Source: Acidimicrobiales bacterium
GTDB taxonomy: Bacteria > Actinomycetota > Acidimicrobiia > Acidimicrobiales > AC-14
DNA: 64,000 nt
Direction: 5' to 3'
Assembly: GCA_025463925.1 (NCBI GenBank)
Contig: JAODBK010000067.1
Coordinates: 19,609 to 83,608, forward strand
In this document: positions 36,150 through 47,596 of the stretch, piece after piece
Position numbering within the stretch: the stretch's first letter is position 1
Layout: each line of letters begins with the position of its first letter
The notes under the pieces: model-generated
Told to the model about the DNA's origin: nothing
The model's input: only the letters and a program-made list of their open reading frames with translations
The model's database searches: none
Position numbers and translations under genes: made by a program

Positions 36150-36569
36150 GTGGAGCGCGTGGTGCTTGCCGTCGCCGGCGTCGTCGTGGCCGCGCTGGTG
36201 GCGTGGGTCCTGCAGCGCCGGCGGCCGGCGCCCCCGACGCAGGGCCGCTGGCCGGTGCCGACGCAACTCGACCGGGCCGACTTCGACCGGCCCGACGCGC
36301 CCTGGTTCGTCGCGGTGTTCTCGTCGGCGTCGTGCGAGTCGTGCGAGAAGGCCGTGAGTCAGGCCAAGGTGCTGGAGTCGGCCGAGGTCGCCGTCCAGGA
36401 GGTCGAGGCCGGCGCCCGCCGTGACCTGCACGACCGCTACTTCATCGAGGCGGTGCCCGTCACCGTCGTGGCCGACGCCGACGGCGTCGTGCGGGCCTCC
36501 TTCGTCGGCCCGCCCTCGGCCGCCGACCTCTGGGCCGCCGTCGCCGAATGCCGCGACGCCCCCTCCTAG
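36150..36569 (+). CDS. Membrane-anchored thioredoxin-like protein (CESC)
   Basis: 139 residues from a GTG. One N-terminal helix (4-21) anchors a thioredoxin fold (about 38-135). The active-site CxxC is CESC in FSSASCESCEKAV, and the cis-proline loop is EAVPVTVVADADG. The mature domain would face outside and could reduce or form disulfides, or act in cytochrome maturation; no partner is nearby. It is convergent with ftsH (13-bp gap). Confidence 0.75.
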   Translation: MERVVLAVAGVVVAALVAWVLQRRRPAPPTQGRWPVPTQLDRADFDRPDAPWFVAVFSSASCESCEKAVSQAKVLESAEVAVQEVEAGARRDLHDRYFIEAVPVTVVADADGVVRASFVGPPSAADLWAAVAECRDAPS

Positions 36570-36582
36570 CGCGCCAGCGCCG

Positions 36583-38565
<1,983 letters not shown>

Positions 38566-38627
38566 GGTAGATGCCGGCCCGAGGCATACATCCCTCGGCC
38601 AGAGCGGCCCGGTAGCTTGGGCGCACC

Positions 38628-38867
38628 ATGGACTCCCACCGCTCGTGCGACAAGCCCGCGTGCGGCGCGCCGGCGGCCGCCACGCTGAGCTACCACTACA
38701 CCAGCCGCACCGCCTGGATCGACGACCTCGTCGACGACAAGGAGCCCTCGAGCCACGACTTGTGCGCCCCGCACGCCGACGGATTGCGCGTGCCCATCGG
38801 ATGGGCGCGCGAGGACCGGCGGCCGCGCGTGGTCCGCTCGTTGTTCCAGTCGCCCATCGCCAGCTGA
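38628..38867 (+). CDS. DUF3499 family zinc-binding-type protein
   Basis: 79 residues. The pattern CDKPACGAPAAATLSYHYTS, then HDLCAPHADGL and PIGW, is that of DUF3499 proteins (Rv3258c family), with three cysteines and a histidine placed to bind a metal. The family is restricted to Actinobacteria and sits upstream of the manB gene in many of them; here manB follows after 4.1 kb. The molecular role is unknown. It supports the actinobacterial assignment and the conserved fbi-DUF3499-manB-SIS-ahcY order. Confidence 0.8.
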   Translation: MDSHRSCDKPACGAPAAATLSYHYTSRTAWIDDLVDDKEPSSHDLCAPHADGLRVPIGWAREDRRPRVVRSLFQSPIAS

Positions 38868-39604
38868 CCGACCACCCACCGCCGACCGAGTCATCGTCCC
38901 GGCCGGGGCAACCGCGCTGGGGCCTCGGCGACGTCGGCCTGGCCGTCGTCGTCTCGCTCGTCGCGTCGTCGATCGCCTTCGGCATCTGGACGGCGTTCAA
39001 CCCCGGCGACACCCATTCGATCGGCTACTTGGCGACGGGCCTGGTCGGCCTCTGGGCGGGCTTCGTCGGCGTCCCGATCTGGGCGGCGCGCCGCAAGGGC
39101 AGCGGCCGCGTGGCCGAGGACTTCGGCCTGCGCATCCGCCCGGTCGACGCCGTCATCGGGGCCGCCGGCGCGCTCGCGGCGACCCTCGCCGAGTCCGTCG
39201 TGGTGGCGATCATCCGGGGGATCACCGGCCCGGTGAAGGTCAGCCAGGACGTCGGCAACACGATCAAGCAGGCCCACGGCGCCGAGCTCGCGGCGGCGTT
39301 CGTCCTCACCGTCCTGGCGGTGCCGATCGTCGAGGAGCTGTTCTTCCGCGGGCTGGTGCTGCGGGCCCTCGAGCGCCGGTTTCCGGCGGCCGCCGCGATC
39401 GTCGTCTCGGCGGTGGTCTTCGGGTTCGCCCACTACCAGGGCGACGTGCCGGCCAAGTCGGCGTGGACGGTGGTCGCCGGCCTGTTCGTGGTCGGGATCG
39501 TGCTGGGCGTCCTGGCCCATCGGATCGGGCGGCTCGGGCCCGGGATCGTCGCCCACGCCCTCTTCAACCTGCTGGCCTTCATCTCGCTGGTGCATTCGCG
39601 GTAA
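38801..39604 (+). CDS. CPBP-family intramembrane metalloprotease
   Basis: About 267 residues if the ATG at 38801, inside the DUF3499 gene, is used. No ATG, GTG or TTG lies in frame between the DUF3499 stop and the first helix, so the start is uncertain. Six to eight helices. The three CPBP/Abi motifs are intact: EELFFRGLVLRAL (EExxxR), FGFAHYQGD (FxxxH) and HALFNLLAF (HxxxN). These form the zinc site of the CAAX-protease/bacteriocin-processing family. Substrate unknown. Confidence 0.82.
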   Translation: MGARGPAAARGPLVVPVAHRQLTDHPPPTESSSRPGQPRWGLGDVGLAVVVSLVASSIAFGIWTAFNPGDTHSIGYLATGLVGLWAGFVGVPIWAARRKGSGRVAEDFGLRIRPVDAVIGAAGALAATLAESVVVAIIRGITGPVKVSQDVGNTIKQAHGAELAAAFVLTVLAVPIVEELFFRGLVLRALERRFPAAAAIVVSAVVFGFAHYQGDVPAKSAWTVVAGLFVVGIVLGVLAHRIGRLGPGIVAHALFNLLAFISLVHSR

Positions 39605-39641
39605 CCCTCACAAGGCGGCGGCGGCGGCCGATTGCAGGTCC

Positions 39642-39818
39642 ATGACGTGCCCGCGTTGCCGGAAGTCTCGGATGGTCGAGATCGGTCTGACCGTGAACGA
39701 GCGCCAGGTGATGATGCACTCGTGCTCACGCTGCGACACCCGTTGGTGGGACAGCGACGGCGAGCTGCTGCCGCTGGCCAACCTGCTCGAGCTGGTCGGG
39801 CCCGCCCCGCGCGGCTGA
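39642..39818 (+). CDS. Very small zinc-ribbon protein
   Basis: 58 residues, ATG to TGA. Two CxxC knuckles 26 residues apart: CPRC at positions 3-6 and CSRC at 29-32, the second followed by DTRWWDSDGELLPL. This is a complete small zinc ribbon. The arrangement resembles short conserved proteins I associate with Acidimicrobiia genomes; no function is known. It sits between the CPBP protease and the large membrane protein, same strand. Confidence 0.65.
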   Translation: MTCPRCRKSRMVEIGLTVNERQVMMHSCSRCDTRWWDSDGELLPLANLLELVGPAPRG

Positions 39819-39849
39819 CCACCGCCGTGGATGCCACGATGGTGGCGCC

Positions 39850-42312
39850 ATGGCCGTCGTCACCGAGGACACGCCGTCGCCGGCGGCCCCGCCGCCCGAT
39901 GACACGCCGGAGATCCTGCCTCGGCTGAGGCATTGGGTCAGCGACAACGCGCCGCCGCTCGGCACCATCATCAGCGGCGCGGTCCTCGCGATCGCGGTCC
40001 TCTTCGTCTTCGTCCAGCTGCAGCCGCGGCTGCTGTTCGCCAACACCACGCCGGCCGGCGGCGACATGGGCGCCCACGTGTGGGGCCCGGCCTACCTGCG
40101 CGATCACCTGCTCCACCACTTCCGTCTCACCGGCTGGGCACCCGACTGGTACGCCGGTTTCCCGGCACTGCACTTCTACTTCCCGCTGCCGAGCCTGCTG
40201 ATCGTCGTGCTCAACGCGGTGCTGCCCTACAACATCGCGTTCAAGCTGGTCACCGTCCTCGGGATCCTCACCCTGCCGGTCGCGGCGTGGTTCTTCGCCC
40301 GGTCGGCCGGCCTCCGCTACCCGGGGCCCATCGTCGTCGGCCTGTCGACGCTGCTCTTCCTGTTCGACCGGAGCTTCACGATCTACGGCGGCAACATCCC
40401 GTCGACGCTCGCGGGTGAGTTCTCGTTCTCGATCAGCCTCTCGCTCGCGCTGGTCTTCCTGGGACTGATCGCGCGTGGCCTCGACGACGGTCGCCGCACC
40501 GGCCTGGCCGCCGCGGTGCTCGCGGCCACCGGCCTCTGCCACCTGCTGCCGACGGTGTTCGCGGTCGTCGCCGCCATCGTCCTCCTGGCGCTGCGCCCGG
40601 GCGTGCGCCAAGCCAAGTTCGTCGGCGCCGCGCTGACCGCCGGCGCGCTGATCGCGGCGTTCTGGAGCTTCCCGTTCCTGATGCGGCTGCCCTACGCCAA
40701 CGACATGGGCTGGGAGAAGATCGCCAAGATCGACGAGCAGGTGAAGGGCCTGTTCCCCCACAGCATCTATTGGATCGCGGCGCTGGCCGCGGTGGGCGCC
40801 GCCATCTCCTACACCCGGTGGGTGCAGGCGGTGGCGCTCGACGGCACCGGCGGCGAGACGGCCCGGGAACACCGCGCCGGGATGATGCTCACCATCGTCG
40901 GGTTGTTCTCGGGCGCGCTGTTCGTGTTCGCGCCGCCGCACCGGCTGTGGAACGCACGGGTGTTGCCCTTCTGGTACCTGTGCTTGTACTTCCTCGCCGC
41001 GATCGCGGTCGCCGAGGTCGCCCGCGGGCTCGCGGTGCTGGTGTCGGCCGACCCCCATCGACCCAACGTCTGGTGGCGGCACGGCACCGCCATCGTGACG
41101 CTGGTGGCGGTGCTCGTGATCGTCGGGCGCCCGTTGCACGCGCTCCACCTCGTCGCGCAGCCGAAGGACTCCAGCTTCATCCCCGGCTGGGTGAAGTGGA
41201 ACTACAGCGGCTACGAGCGCAAGCCGGCGTACCCGCAGTACCGCGACGTCATCGCCACCATGCAACGCGTCGGCGAGCGCCAGGGCTGCGGCCGCGCCAT
41301 GTGGGAGTACGAGAGCGAGCTCGACCGGTACGGCACGCCGTTGGCCATGATGCTGCTGCCGTACTGGACCGACGGCTGCATCGCCTCGATGGAGGGCCTG
41401 TACTTCGAATCATCGGCCACCACGCCGTACCACTTCCTCGACGCCGCGTACCTGTCGGCCAAGCCGTCCAACCCGCAGCGCGGCCTGCCGTACCCGTCGT
41501 TGAACATCGCCGACGGCGTGCGCCGGCTGCAGCTCCTGGGCGTTCGCTACTACATGGCGTTCTCGCGGGCCGCGGTCACCCAGGCGGACGTCGACCGCGA
41601 CCTCACCCTCATCGACCAGAGCAACGCGTTCGACGTGACGCACACTGTTGACGGCAAGTCGGTCACCGAGCCGTTCCGGTGGCGGATCTACCAGGTCGCA
41701 GGCTCCGACATCGTGGCCGGGCTCGACGTGCTCCCGTCGGTGCTGCGGCACGCGCCCAAGGGCGGGAAGGCGTGGCAGGACCTCGCCGTCGCGCACTACG
41801 TCGACAACGCCCACTTCGATCAGCCGATCGTGGCCTCGGGCCCGGCGGAATGGCCGCGCGTCGACTCCATGTCGGCGGCGCCGACCGTCCCCGTCGCGTC
41901 ACCGGCGACCGTCAGCAACATCCGCACGACGGACGACCGCATCTCCTTCGACGTCGACAATCCGGGCTCGCCGGTGATCGTGAAGGCGTCCTACTTCCCG
42001 AACTGGCACGCGTCGGGCGCCAAGGGCCCGTACCGGCTGGCGCCCAACCTCATGGTCGTGGTGCCGACGTCGACCCACGTGTCGCTGCACTACGGCTGGA
42101 CGCCGGTCGACGCCGCCGGCTGGATGGCGACGTTGATCGGCGTCGCCGGCGCGCTGTGGCTCACGCGGCGCGAGCCGTTCCGCGCCGACCGGTTCGAGCT
42201 CGGCGCCGGCGAGCAGCTCGACCTGTTCGCCGGCGCGTCAGTCGCGCCAGAGCACGACGCGCAGCCGGCCGAGCCCGACCAGCGTGCGAACGACCCGCCG
42301 GACGATCGGTGA
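39850..42312 (+). CDS. Large multi-pass membrane protein (PTPS-related/GT-C-like)
   Basis: 820 residues. A cytosolic N-terminal tail (1-35) leads into about 12 helices. The first extracellular loop has GGDMGAHVWGPAYLRDHLL and GWAPDWYAGFPALHFYFPLP, the pattern of membrane proteins labelled 6-pyruvoyl-tetrahydropterin-synthase-related, which belong with GT-C-like polyprenyl-sugar enzymes. A long extracellular domain (about 440-740) and one last helix follow. A role in glycan transfer outside the membrane is plausible. The 3' end overlaps the convergent GT2 gene by 75 bp. Confidence 0.7.
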   Translation: MAVVTEDTPSPAAPPPDDTPEILPRLRHWVSDNAPPLGTIISGAVLAIAVLFVFVQLQPRLLFANTTPAGGDMGAHVWGPAYLRDHLLHHFRLTGWAPDWYAGFPALHFYFPLPSLLIVVLNAVLPYNIAFKLVTVLGILTLPVAAWFFARSAGLRYPGPIVVGLSTLLFLFDRSFTIYGGNIPSTLAGEFSFSISLSLALVFLGLIARGLDDGRRTGLAAAVLAATGLCHLLPTVFAVVAAIVLLALRPGVRQAKFVGAALTAGALIAAFWSFPFLMRLPYANDMGWEKIAKIDEQVKGLFPHSIYWIAALAAVGAAISYTRWVQAVALDGTGGETAREHRAGMMLTIVGLFSGALFVFAPPHRLWNARVLPFWYLCLYFLAAIAVAEVARGLAVLVSADPHRPNVWWRHGTAIVTLVAVLVIVGRPLHALHLVAQPKDSSFIPGWVKWNYSGYERKPAYPQYRDVIATMQRVGERQGCGRAMWEYESELDRYGTPLAMMLLPYWTDGCIASMEGLYFESSATTPYHFLDAAYLSAKPSNPQRGLPYPSLNIADGVRRLQLLGVRYYMAFSRAAVTQADVDRDLTLIDQSNAFDVTHTVDGKSVTEPFRWRIYQVAGSDIVAGLDVLPSVLRHAPKGGKAWQDLAVAHYVDNAHFDQPIVASGPAEWPRVDSMSAAPTVPVASPATVSNIRTTDDRISFDVDNPGSPVIVKASYFPNWHASGAKGPYRLAPNLMVVVPTSTHVSLHYGWTPVDAAGWMATLIGVAGALWLTRREPFRADRFELGAGEQLDLFAGASVAPEHDAQPAEPDQRANDPPDDR

Positions 42313-42936
42313 TCGCGAGGGCCGCGTCTCCTCGACCCTGACCGGGATCTCGGTGGTGCCGAGCCCGGCCCGCTCGGCGCGGAGGATCAGCTCGGTGTCG
42401 AACAGGTCGGTGCCGAAGCGGCACGCCTCGGCCAGCGCAACCAGCGGCGCCCGGCGCATCGCCTTCATCCCGTGGGTGTCCGAGACCTGCAGCCCGAAGC
42501 CGACCTTCAGCATCGTCGAGAAGATGTACGTCACGACCTTGCGCGGCCAGGCGCGGGTGTCCTCGGCGCCCGCGCCCCGCTTGGTGCCGACGACGATGAC
42601 CGGCTCGTCCGGCTGGGCCAGGCGGGCCACGGCCTGGTCGAGGAAATCGAGGTCGTAGTAGTCGACGTCGAAATTGACGACGATGTCGCCGCGGGCGGCG
42701 AGGAAGCCGGTGCGCAGCGCCTGGCCGTAGTCGGGCGCCGGCCAGCGCCGCGCCGTCACCTCGGGATGCTCGGCGGCGAGCCGCTCGGCGACGGCCGCGG
42801 TGCCGTCGGCCGAGCCGTTCTCCACCACGATCACCTCGAACGCCTCCCGGCGCGCTCGGAGCCCACCCACCACGTCGCGCACCGCGGTCTCGAGGAAGCG
42901 CTCCTCGTTGTGCGCCGGCAGGACGACGGTGATCAC
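42238..42936 (-). CDS. GT2 glycosyltransferase (dolichyl-phosphate mannose synthase-like)
   Basis: 232 residues, soluble GT-A fold: TVVLPAHNEERFLETAV, VIVVENGSADGTAAVAE, NFDVDYYDLDFLD with the metal-binding acidic cluster, and GTKRGAGAEDTRAWPRK. It has no C-terminal membrane helices, like short DPM1-type enzymes. It probably loads a nucleotide sugar onto a polyprenyl phosphate, which would feed the neighbouring GT-C-like protein. It is divergent from manB (50 bp apart), whose product leads to GDP-mannose. Confidence 0.8.
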   Translation of the reverse strand: MITVVLPAHNEERFLETAVRDVVGGLRARREAFEVIVVENGSADGTAAVAERLAAEHPEVTARRWPAPDYGQALRTGFLAARGDIVVNFDVDYYDLDFLDQAVARLAQPDEPVIVVGTKRGAGAEDTRAWPRKVVTYIFSTMLKVGFGLQVSDTHGMKAMRRAPLVALAEACRFGTDLFDTELILRAERAGLGTTEIPVRVEETRPSRSPIVRRVVRTLVGLGRLRVVLWRD

Positions 42937-42986
42937 CGGCCGCCACGGTATAGGCCGATCGAACTCCCAACTACGCTGCGCTCCGT

Positions 42987-44348
42987 ATGGCGGGCTCCGT
43001 CTTCAAGGCGTACGACATTCGCGGCGTCTACCCCGACGACATCGATGCCGATCTGTGCCGGCGCATCGGCGCGGCGTTCGCGGCATTTGCCGGCGCGCCC
43101 CGGCTGCTCGTCGCCCGTGACATGCGGCCGTCGGGTGTCGAGCTGGTCGCGGCGTTCGCCGAAGGGGCCACCGGCCAAGGCGTCGACGTGGTCGACCTCG
43201 GGCTGGCGTCCACCGACCTCATGTACTTCGCCGCCGGGCGGCTCGACGCGCCCGGCGCGATGTTCACCGCGTCGCACAATCCTGCGCAGTACAACGGCAT
43301 CAAGCTGTGCCTGAGCGGTGCCCGGCCGATCGGGCAGGGCACCGGGCTCGAGGTGATCGAGTCGATGGTGGTTGCCGGCGGGCCGCCGGCGACCGAGCGC
43401 CCCGGCACGATCACGCAGCAGGACCTGCTCGCCGACTTCGCGGCCCACGTCCACTCCTTCGTCGACCGGTCGGTGCTCCGGCCGTTGAAGGTCGTGGCCG
43501 ACGCCGCCAATGGGATGGGTGGGCTGGTCGCGCCGGTCGTCTTCCGCGACCTCCCGTTCGACGTCGAGATCCTCTATGGCGACCTCGACGGCACGTTCCC
43601 GAACCACCCCGCCGACCCGATCCAGCCGGAGAACCTGCGCGACCTCGAAGCGCGCGTGCTGGCGACCGGCGCCGACGTGGGCCTGGCATTCGACGGCGAC
43701 GCCGACCGCGTGTTCCTCGTGGACGAGCGGTCGCAGCCGGTCTCGGGCTCGACGACCACCGCGATGGTCGCGAAGGCGATGCTCGCCAAGCATCCGGGTG
43801 CGACCATCCTCTACAACCTCATCTGCTCGCGCGCCGTGCCTGAGGTCATCCGCGAGAACGGCGGCACCCCGGTGCGCACCCGCGTCGGCCATTCGTTCAT
43901 CAAGGCGGTGATGGCAGACACCGGTGCGGTGTTCGGCGGCGAGCACTCCGGCCACTACTACTTCCGCGACAACTACCGCGCCGACTCCGGTCTCATCGCC
44001 GCGCTGGTCGTGCTCGAGATGCTCAGCCAGGCCGGTCAACCCCTCTCGGAGCTGCGCCGGCCGTTCGAGCGCTATGCCCAGTCCGGTGAGATCAACATCG
44101 AGGTCGACGACCCGCGTGCCGTCATCGACCAGGTCGCGCGAGCCTTCCCCGAAGCGACGACCGACGACCTGGACGGCATGACCTTCGACCTGGGTGACTG
44201 GTGGTTCAACCTGCGCCCCTCCAACACCGAGCCGCTCCTGCGACTCAACCTCGAAGCCGCGACCAAGACCGACTGCGACCAGCACGTGGCCGAGGTCCTG
44301 AAGCTGATCAAGGAATCAAGGCACATACGGGCTCTCCCGTCCGCCTAG
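42987..44348 (+). CDS. manB: Phosphomannomutase/phosphoglucomutase
   Basis: 453 residues, standard length. Active-site phosphoserine loop TASHNP (S96), metal loop DGDADR (235-240), sugar-binding loop GGEHSGH (316-322) and phosphate-binding loop RPSNTEP (409-415) are all intact. It interconverts mannose-6-P and mannose-1-P for GDP-mannose and the downstream glycans. In Actinobacteria the next genes are usually the SIS-domain isomerase and then ahcY; here they are 16 kb away, with the accessory island between. The stop codon lies in the 11-mer TCCGCCTAGCG that recurs at 58650. Confidence 0.93.
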   Translation: MAGSVFKAYDIRGVYPDDIDADLCRRIGAAFAAFAGAPRLLVARDMRPSGVELVAAFAEGATGQGVDVVDLGLASTDLMYFAAGRLDAPGAMFTASHNPAQYNGIKLCLSGARPIGQGTGLEVIESMVVAGGPPATERPGTITQQDLLADFAAHVHSFVDRSVLRPLKVVADAANGMGGLVAPVVFRDLPFDVEILYGDLDGTFPNHPADPIQPENLRDLEARVLATGADVGLAFDGDADRVFLVDERSQPVSGSTTTAMVAKAMLAKHPGATILYNLICSRAVPEVIRENGGTPVRTRVGHSFIKAVMADTGAVFGGEHSGHYYFRDNYRADSGLIAALVVLEMLSQAGQPLSELRRPFERYAQSGEINIEVDDPRAVIDQVARAFPEATTDDLDGMTFDLGDWWFNLRPSNTEPLLRLNLEAATKTDCDQHVAEVLKLIKESRHIRALPSA

Positions 44349-44394
44349 CGAATGGACCGGTGGCGGGTCGGGTGGGGGTCGTATCGTTTGGGTC

Positions 44395-47163
44395 GTGCCG
44401 CAGCTGCCATCGGGGACGGTGACGTTTCTATTCACCGATATCGAGGGCTCGACACGTCGGTGGGAGGAGCAGCCCGACGCGATGCAGGTCGCGTTGGCGC
44501 GCCACGACGAGATCCTCGATGACGCGATTTCGAACTGCGGCGGTGTGGTGTTCTCCCGGATGGGCGACGGCATGGCTGGCGCTTTCGCCTCACCCGGGGC
44601 GGCGCTCGCTGCCGCGGTGGACGCGCAGCTGGCGCTCGCCGCGCACAGCTGGGGAGCGACGGGTCAGCTGCGGGTGCGCATGGGCATCCACACGGGCGAC
44701 GGGGTGCTCGTCGACGGCCAATATTTGAATCAGCCGCTCAATCGGTGCGCGCGGCTGATGGCTGTCGGGCACGGCGGTCAGGTCCTTGTGTCGTCCGTGG
44801 CCGCCGAGCTGGTTGGTGACCACTTGCCTGAGGGCTGTGAGCTGGTTGATCTCGGCGAGCGCCACCTTCGGGATCTGGCGCGCCCGATGCGCGTGTTCCA
44901 GCTCGTTGTGCCGGGTCTGGGGTGTGAGTTTCCCCCGCTGCGGTCGCTGGACGCGATCCCCACCAATCTGCCCGCGGAACTGACCAGCTTCGTCGGCCGT
45001 GCAGCGGACCTCGTCGAGGTGGCGAACGCGGTGCGCAAATGTCGGTTCGTGACGATCACCGGCGTTGGGGGAGTCGGCAAGACGCGGCTCGCGCTGCAGA
45101 TCGCGGCGGACCTCGCAGTGGAGTATCCAGACGGCGCTTGGCTGTGCGAGCTGGCGAGCGCGCAGGATGGGGATGCACTACTGGAGGTGGTAGCGGTAGC
45201 GCTCGGCGTCGCGCCGCGTGCGGGTCTGACGCGTGCCGAGAGCATCATCGAGCAACTTCGGAGGAAGAGTCTCGTCGTGATCATCGACAACTGCGAGCAT
45301 CTGCTCGACGAGAGCGCCGACCTGATCGACAGACTGCTCGGCCAGTGCGCCGGCGTGCGCGTGCTGGCGACCAGCCGCGAGGGGCTCGGGATTCGCGGCG
45401 AGCAGCTTTGGCCGCTTCGCTCCTTCGTAGTGCCGAACGATGAGGTACCGCTCGAGGTGTTGCGCCAATGCGATGCCGTGACGCTGTTCACTGACCGCGC
45501 GGTCGCCGCTGACCCCAGGTTCCTGGTCGACGAACGCAACGGGCGTGCCGTCGCGGAGATCTGTCGTCGGCTCGACGGGATACCGCTGGCGATCGAACTC
45601 GCTGCCGCACACGTCGCCGCGATGTCGCCGCGCGACATCGCCGAACTGCTTGACGAGCGGTTCCGGCTGCTGACCGGCGGACGCCGCCGTGCCGTCGAGC
45701 GTCACCAGACGCTTCGCTCGGCCGTCGAATGGTCCTACTCGCTGCTGAGCGAATCGGAGCGCGACGTGTTCGACCGCCTCGGCCTATTCGTCGGCAGCTT
45801 CGACGCGGCTGCCGTGCAGGCGGTTGTCGCCGGCGCCGCAGTCGATCGCTTCGCGGTCCTCGACGCGCTCGAGGAGCTTGTGGCCAAATCCATGCTGAGC
45901 GCCGATCGGGCCGACGACGGCACGACGCGATACCAGCTGCTCGAGACGCTGCGACACTTCGCGCTCGACAAGCTAGAGGCCTATGCCGACATTGACGAAC
46001 TTCGCCGGCTTCACGCCCGGCACTATGCGCAGCTCGCCGCGACACTTGGACCACAGCTCCGGAGCGATCAGGAGGTATCGGCGCGCTGCCGGACGCTTCT
46101 TGAGCTCGACAACGTGCGCAGCGCCATCGGATGGGCACTCGAGCGCGACGACCCGTCCGATCAGTTGCTCGCCGTCCAGACGATTGCCTACTTCGGCACC
46201 GTCGTGTCGACAATGCGCTCCACTGCATTTGGTGACTGGGCCGAGCGCGCCGCTCCGGTCGCCCTGAGCGCGCCTGCCGGCCTTCGCTTCTCGGCTCTGG
46301 GTGCTGCGGCATTCGCCGCGACGACGCGCGGTGACACCGACGCGGCGCGGGCGCTCACCGACGCGGCGTTCTCGCATGGTGTTCCTGACGACGCGCCCGA
46401 GTACTCCATGGCTTTCATCGGGCGATGCGTCGCACAGAGCGGCGACGACATGATGGAAGCAAGCCACGGGCTCGCCGACAACATCGCGCGTGTCGCCGAG
46501 CTCGGAGACGGCTACGGCGCGGTCGCCATGCGATCTGTGCTCGGCATCTTCGCCTGGCTCGGGGGCGACCAAGACCGTGGGCGCCACGAGGCGGCGACCG
46601 CTGTCGCGGAAGCTCGCCAGCTCGGCAACCCGACGACGCTCAGCGTTGCGCTCTACGGCGACGCGATCGTGCGTTGGCAAGATGACCCACGTGGCGCGCT
46701 CCTCGCCATCGAGGAATGCCTCAGCGTGATCGCGTCGGGCGCCAGCGACGTCATTCATGCGGACGTACTCGAGCTGCGCGCCCGGATCGAGAGCAGTCTC
46801 GGCGACCTGCGCCAAGCGCTGGAGACGATGCGCGCCGGGCTGGCCGAGTCGATCGCTGTCAGCAACCGACCGTCGGTCCTGAGCTCGCAGTGGTATCTCG
46901 CGGAGATCCTCGGACTCGCCAAGCAGCAACTCGAAGTCGCTGCGACGTTGAGCGGATTCACCGAGCGGGGACCACTCGCGTCGAGCTTTCCGGCCGTCGC
47001 AGGCGCCGAGGCGGCCCTCCACGACCGCGCAATCACCGCGCTCAGAAACGCACTCGGCGAAGAGAAGTACGAAGCGGCCGCGAACCATGGCGCGCGCATG
47101 ACGTATGACGACGCGGTCGCGTACACCGTGGCGGAACTGGACCAAATCCTCGGAGACGGGTAG
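44395..47163 (+). CDS. Class III nucleotide cyclase fused to NB-ARC-type ATPase and TPR-like region
   Basis: 922 residues from a GTG. Residues 5-175 form a cyclase domain: FTDIEGST with metal D15, RMGDGMAG with metal D58, and LNRCAR giving N116 and R120 for the transition state. The usual substrate-selecting lysine before GDG is arginine or methionine here (SRMGDG), so activity or specificity may be altered. Residues 195-520 are a STAND ATPase: P-loop TGVGGVGKT (222-230), IIDNCEHLLDE, LATSREGLGIRGE and GIPLAIELAAA. The C-terminal 350 residues are helical repeats. Mycobacteria have the same layout (Rv0386/Rv1358 group). It opens the island. Confidence 0.88.
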   Translation: MPQLPSGTVTFLFTDIEGSTRRWEEQPDAMQVALARHDEILDDAISNCGGVVFSRMGDGMAGAFASPGAALAAAVDAQLALAAHSWGATGQLRVRMGIHTGDGVLVDGQYLNQPLNRCARLMAVGHGGQVLVSSVAAELVGDHLPEGCELVDLGERHLRDLARPMRVFQLVVPGLGCEFPPLRSLDAIPTNLPAELTSFVGRAADLVEVANAVRKCRFVTITGVGGVGKTRLALQIAADLAVEYPDGAWLCELASAQDGDALLEVVAVALGVAPRAGLTRAESIIEQLRRKSLVVIIDNCEHLLDESADLIDRLLGQCAGVRVLATSREGLGIRGEQLWPLRSFVVPNDEVPLEVLRQCDAVTLFTDRAVAADPRFLVDERNGRAVAEICRRLDGIPLAIELAAAHVAAMSPRDIAELLDERFRLLTGGRRRAVERHQTLRSAVEWSYSLLSESERDVFDRLGLFVGSFDAAAVQAVVAGAAVDRFAVLDALEELVAKSMLSADRADDGTTRYQLLETLRHFALDKLEAYADIDELRRLHARHYAQLAATLGPQLRSDQEVSARCRTLLELDNVRSAIGWALERDDPSDQLLAVQTIAYFGTVVSTMRSTAFGDWAERAAPVALSAPAGLRFSALGAAAFAATTRGDTDAARALTDAAFSHGVPDDAPEYSMAFIGRCVAQSGDDMMEASHGLADNIARVAELGDGYGAVAMRSVLGIFAWLGGDQDRGRHEAATAVAEARQLGNPTTLSVALYGDAIVRWQDDPRGALLAIEECLSVIASGASDVIHADVLELRARIESSLGDLRQALETMRAGLAESIAVSNRPSVLSSQWYLAEILGLAKQQLEVAATLSGFTERGPLASSFPAVAGAEAALHDRAITALRNALGEEKYEAAANHGARMTYDDAVAYTVAELDQILGDG

Positions 47164-47283
47164 TCGGCAGGACGCGCGCGGCTCGAAGCCCAAGTCCTGG
47201 TCGCCGATTGGCCGCGCCGGTTCGACGCATGTCGGACGCGCCGCACTTCGGCGGCACTTCCCGGACGCCATGCCAGTGGGACA

Positions 47284-47556
47284 ATGACGGTAATGGGTTC
47301 CTCGGGGATCAGGCGACGGAAGCCAAGACGACGATTGCCCAGGGTTCCCAATGAGGTCGGTGCGCGGTGGAGATGGCAGCACAACCCGTTCTCTCCGGCA
47401 GGTGAGATCGAGGGCTTCGAGAAGATGGCGCGTTCGATAAACGAACGCGGTCACCGCCGTCGCCCGCCACTGCCATGGGCATATATCGCGCTGGCAGTCT
47501 TCATCTTCTCGGTCGCCATGTTCGGCCTCGTGACCGTCGCAACGGCCATCCTCTAA
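47284..47556 (+). CDS. Small basic membrane protein
   Basis: 90 residues. A very basic N-terminal half (RRRKPRRRLPR) and one C-terminal helix (about 66-88, AYIALAVFIFSVAMFGLVTV). It may be a tail-anchored protein. No family recognised. The 120 bp before it hold a weak repeat-like stretch (around 47239-47270), and the repeat copy at 47567 follows 10 bp after its stop. Confidence 0.45.
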   Translation: MTVMGSSGIRRRKPRRRLPRVPNEVGARWRWQHNPFSPAGEIEGFEKMARSINERGHRRRPPLPWAYIALAVFIFSVAMFGLVTVATAIL

Positions 47557-47566
47557 CCGGATCGCG

Positions 47567-47596
47567 TCGCACTAGTTCGGCACGTTACGGATGGTC
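47567..47596 (+). repeat. Island repeat, copy 1
   Basis: Blocks TCGCACTAG, TTCGGCAC and ACGGATGGTC in order. It lies between the 47556 stop and the convergent SDR stop, which it overlaps. Confidence 0.55.

Noticed and set aside
45973..47454. 493-codon minus-strand frame opposite the cyclase-ATPase
   Set aside because: No protein-like pattern, and the plus-strand frame has intact cyclase and P-loop motifs.
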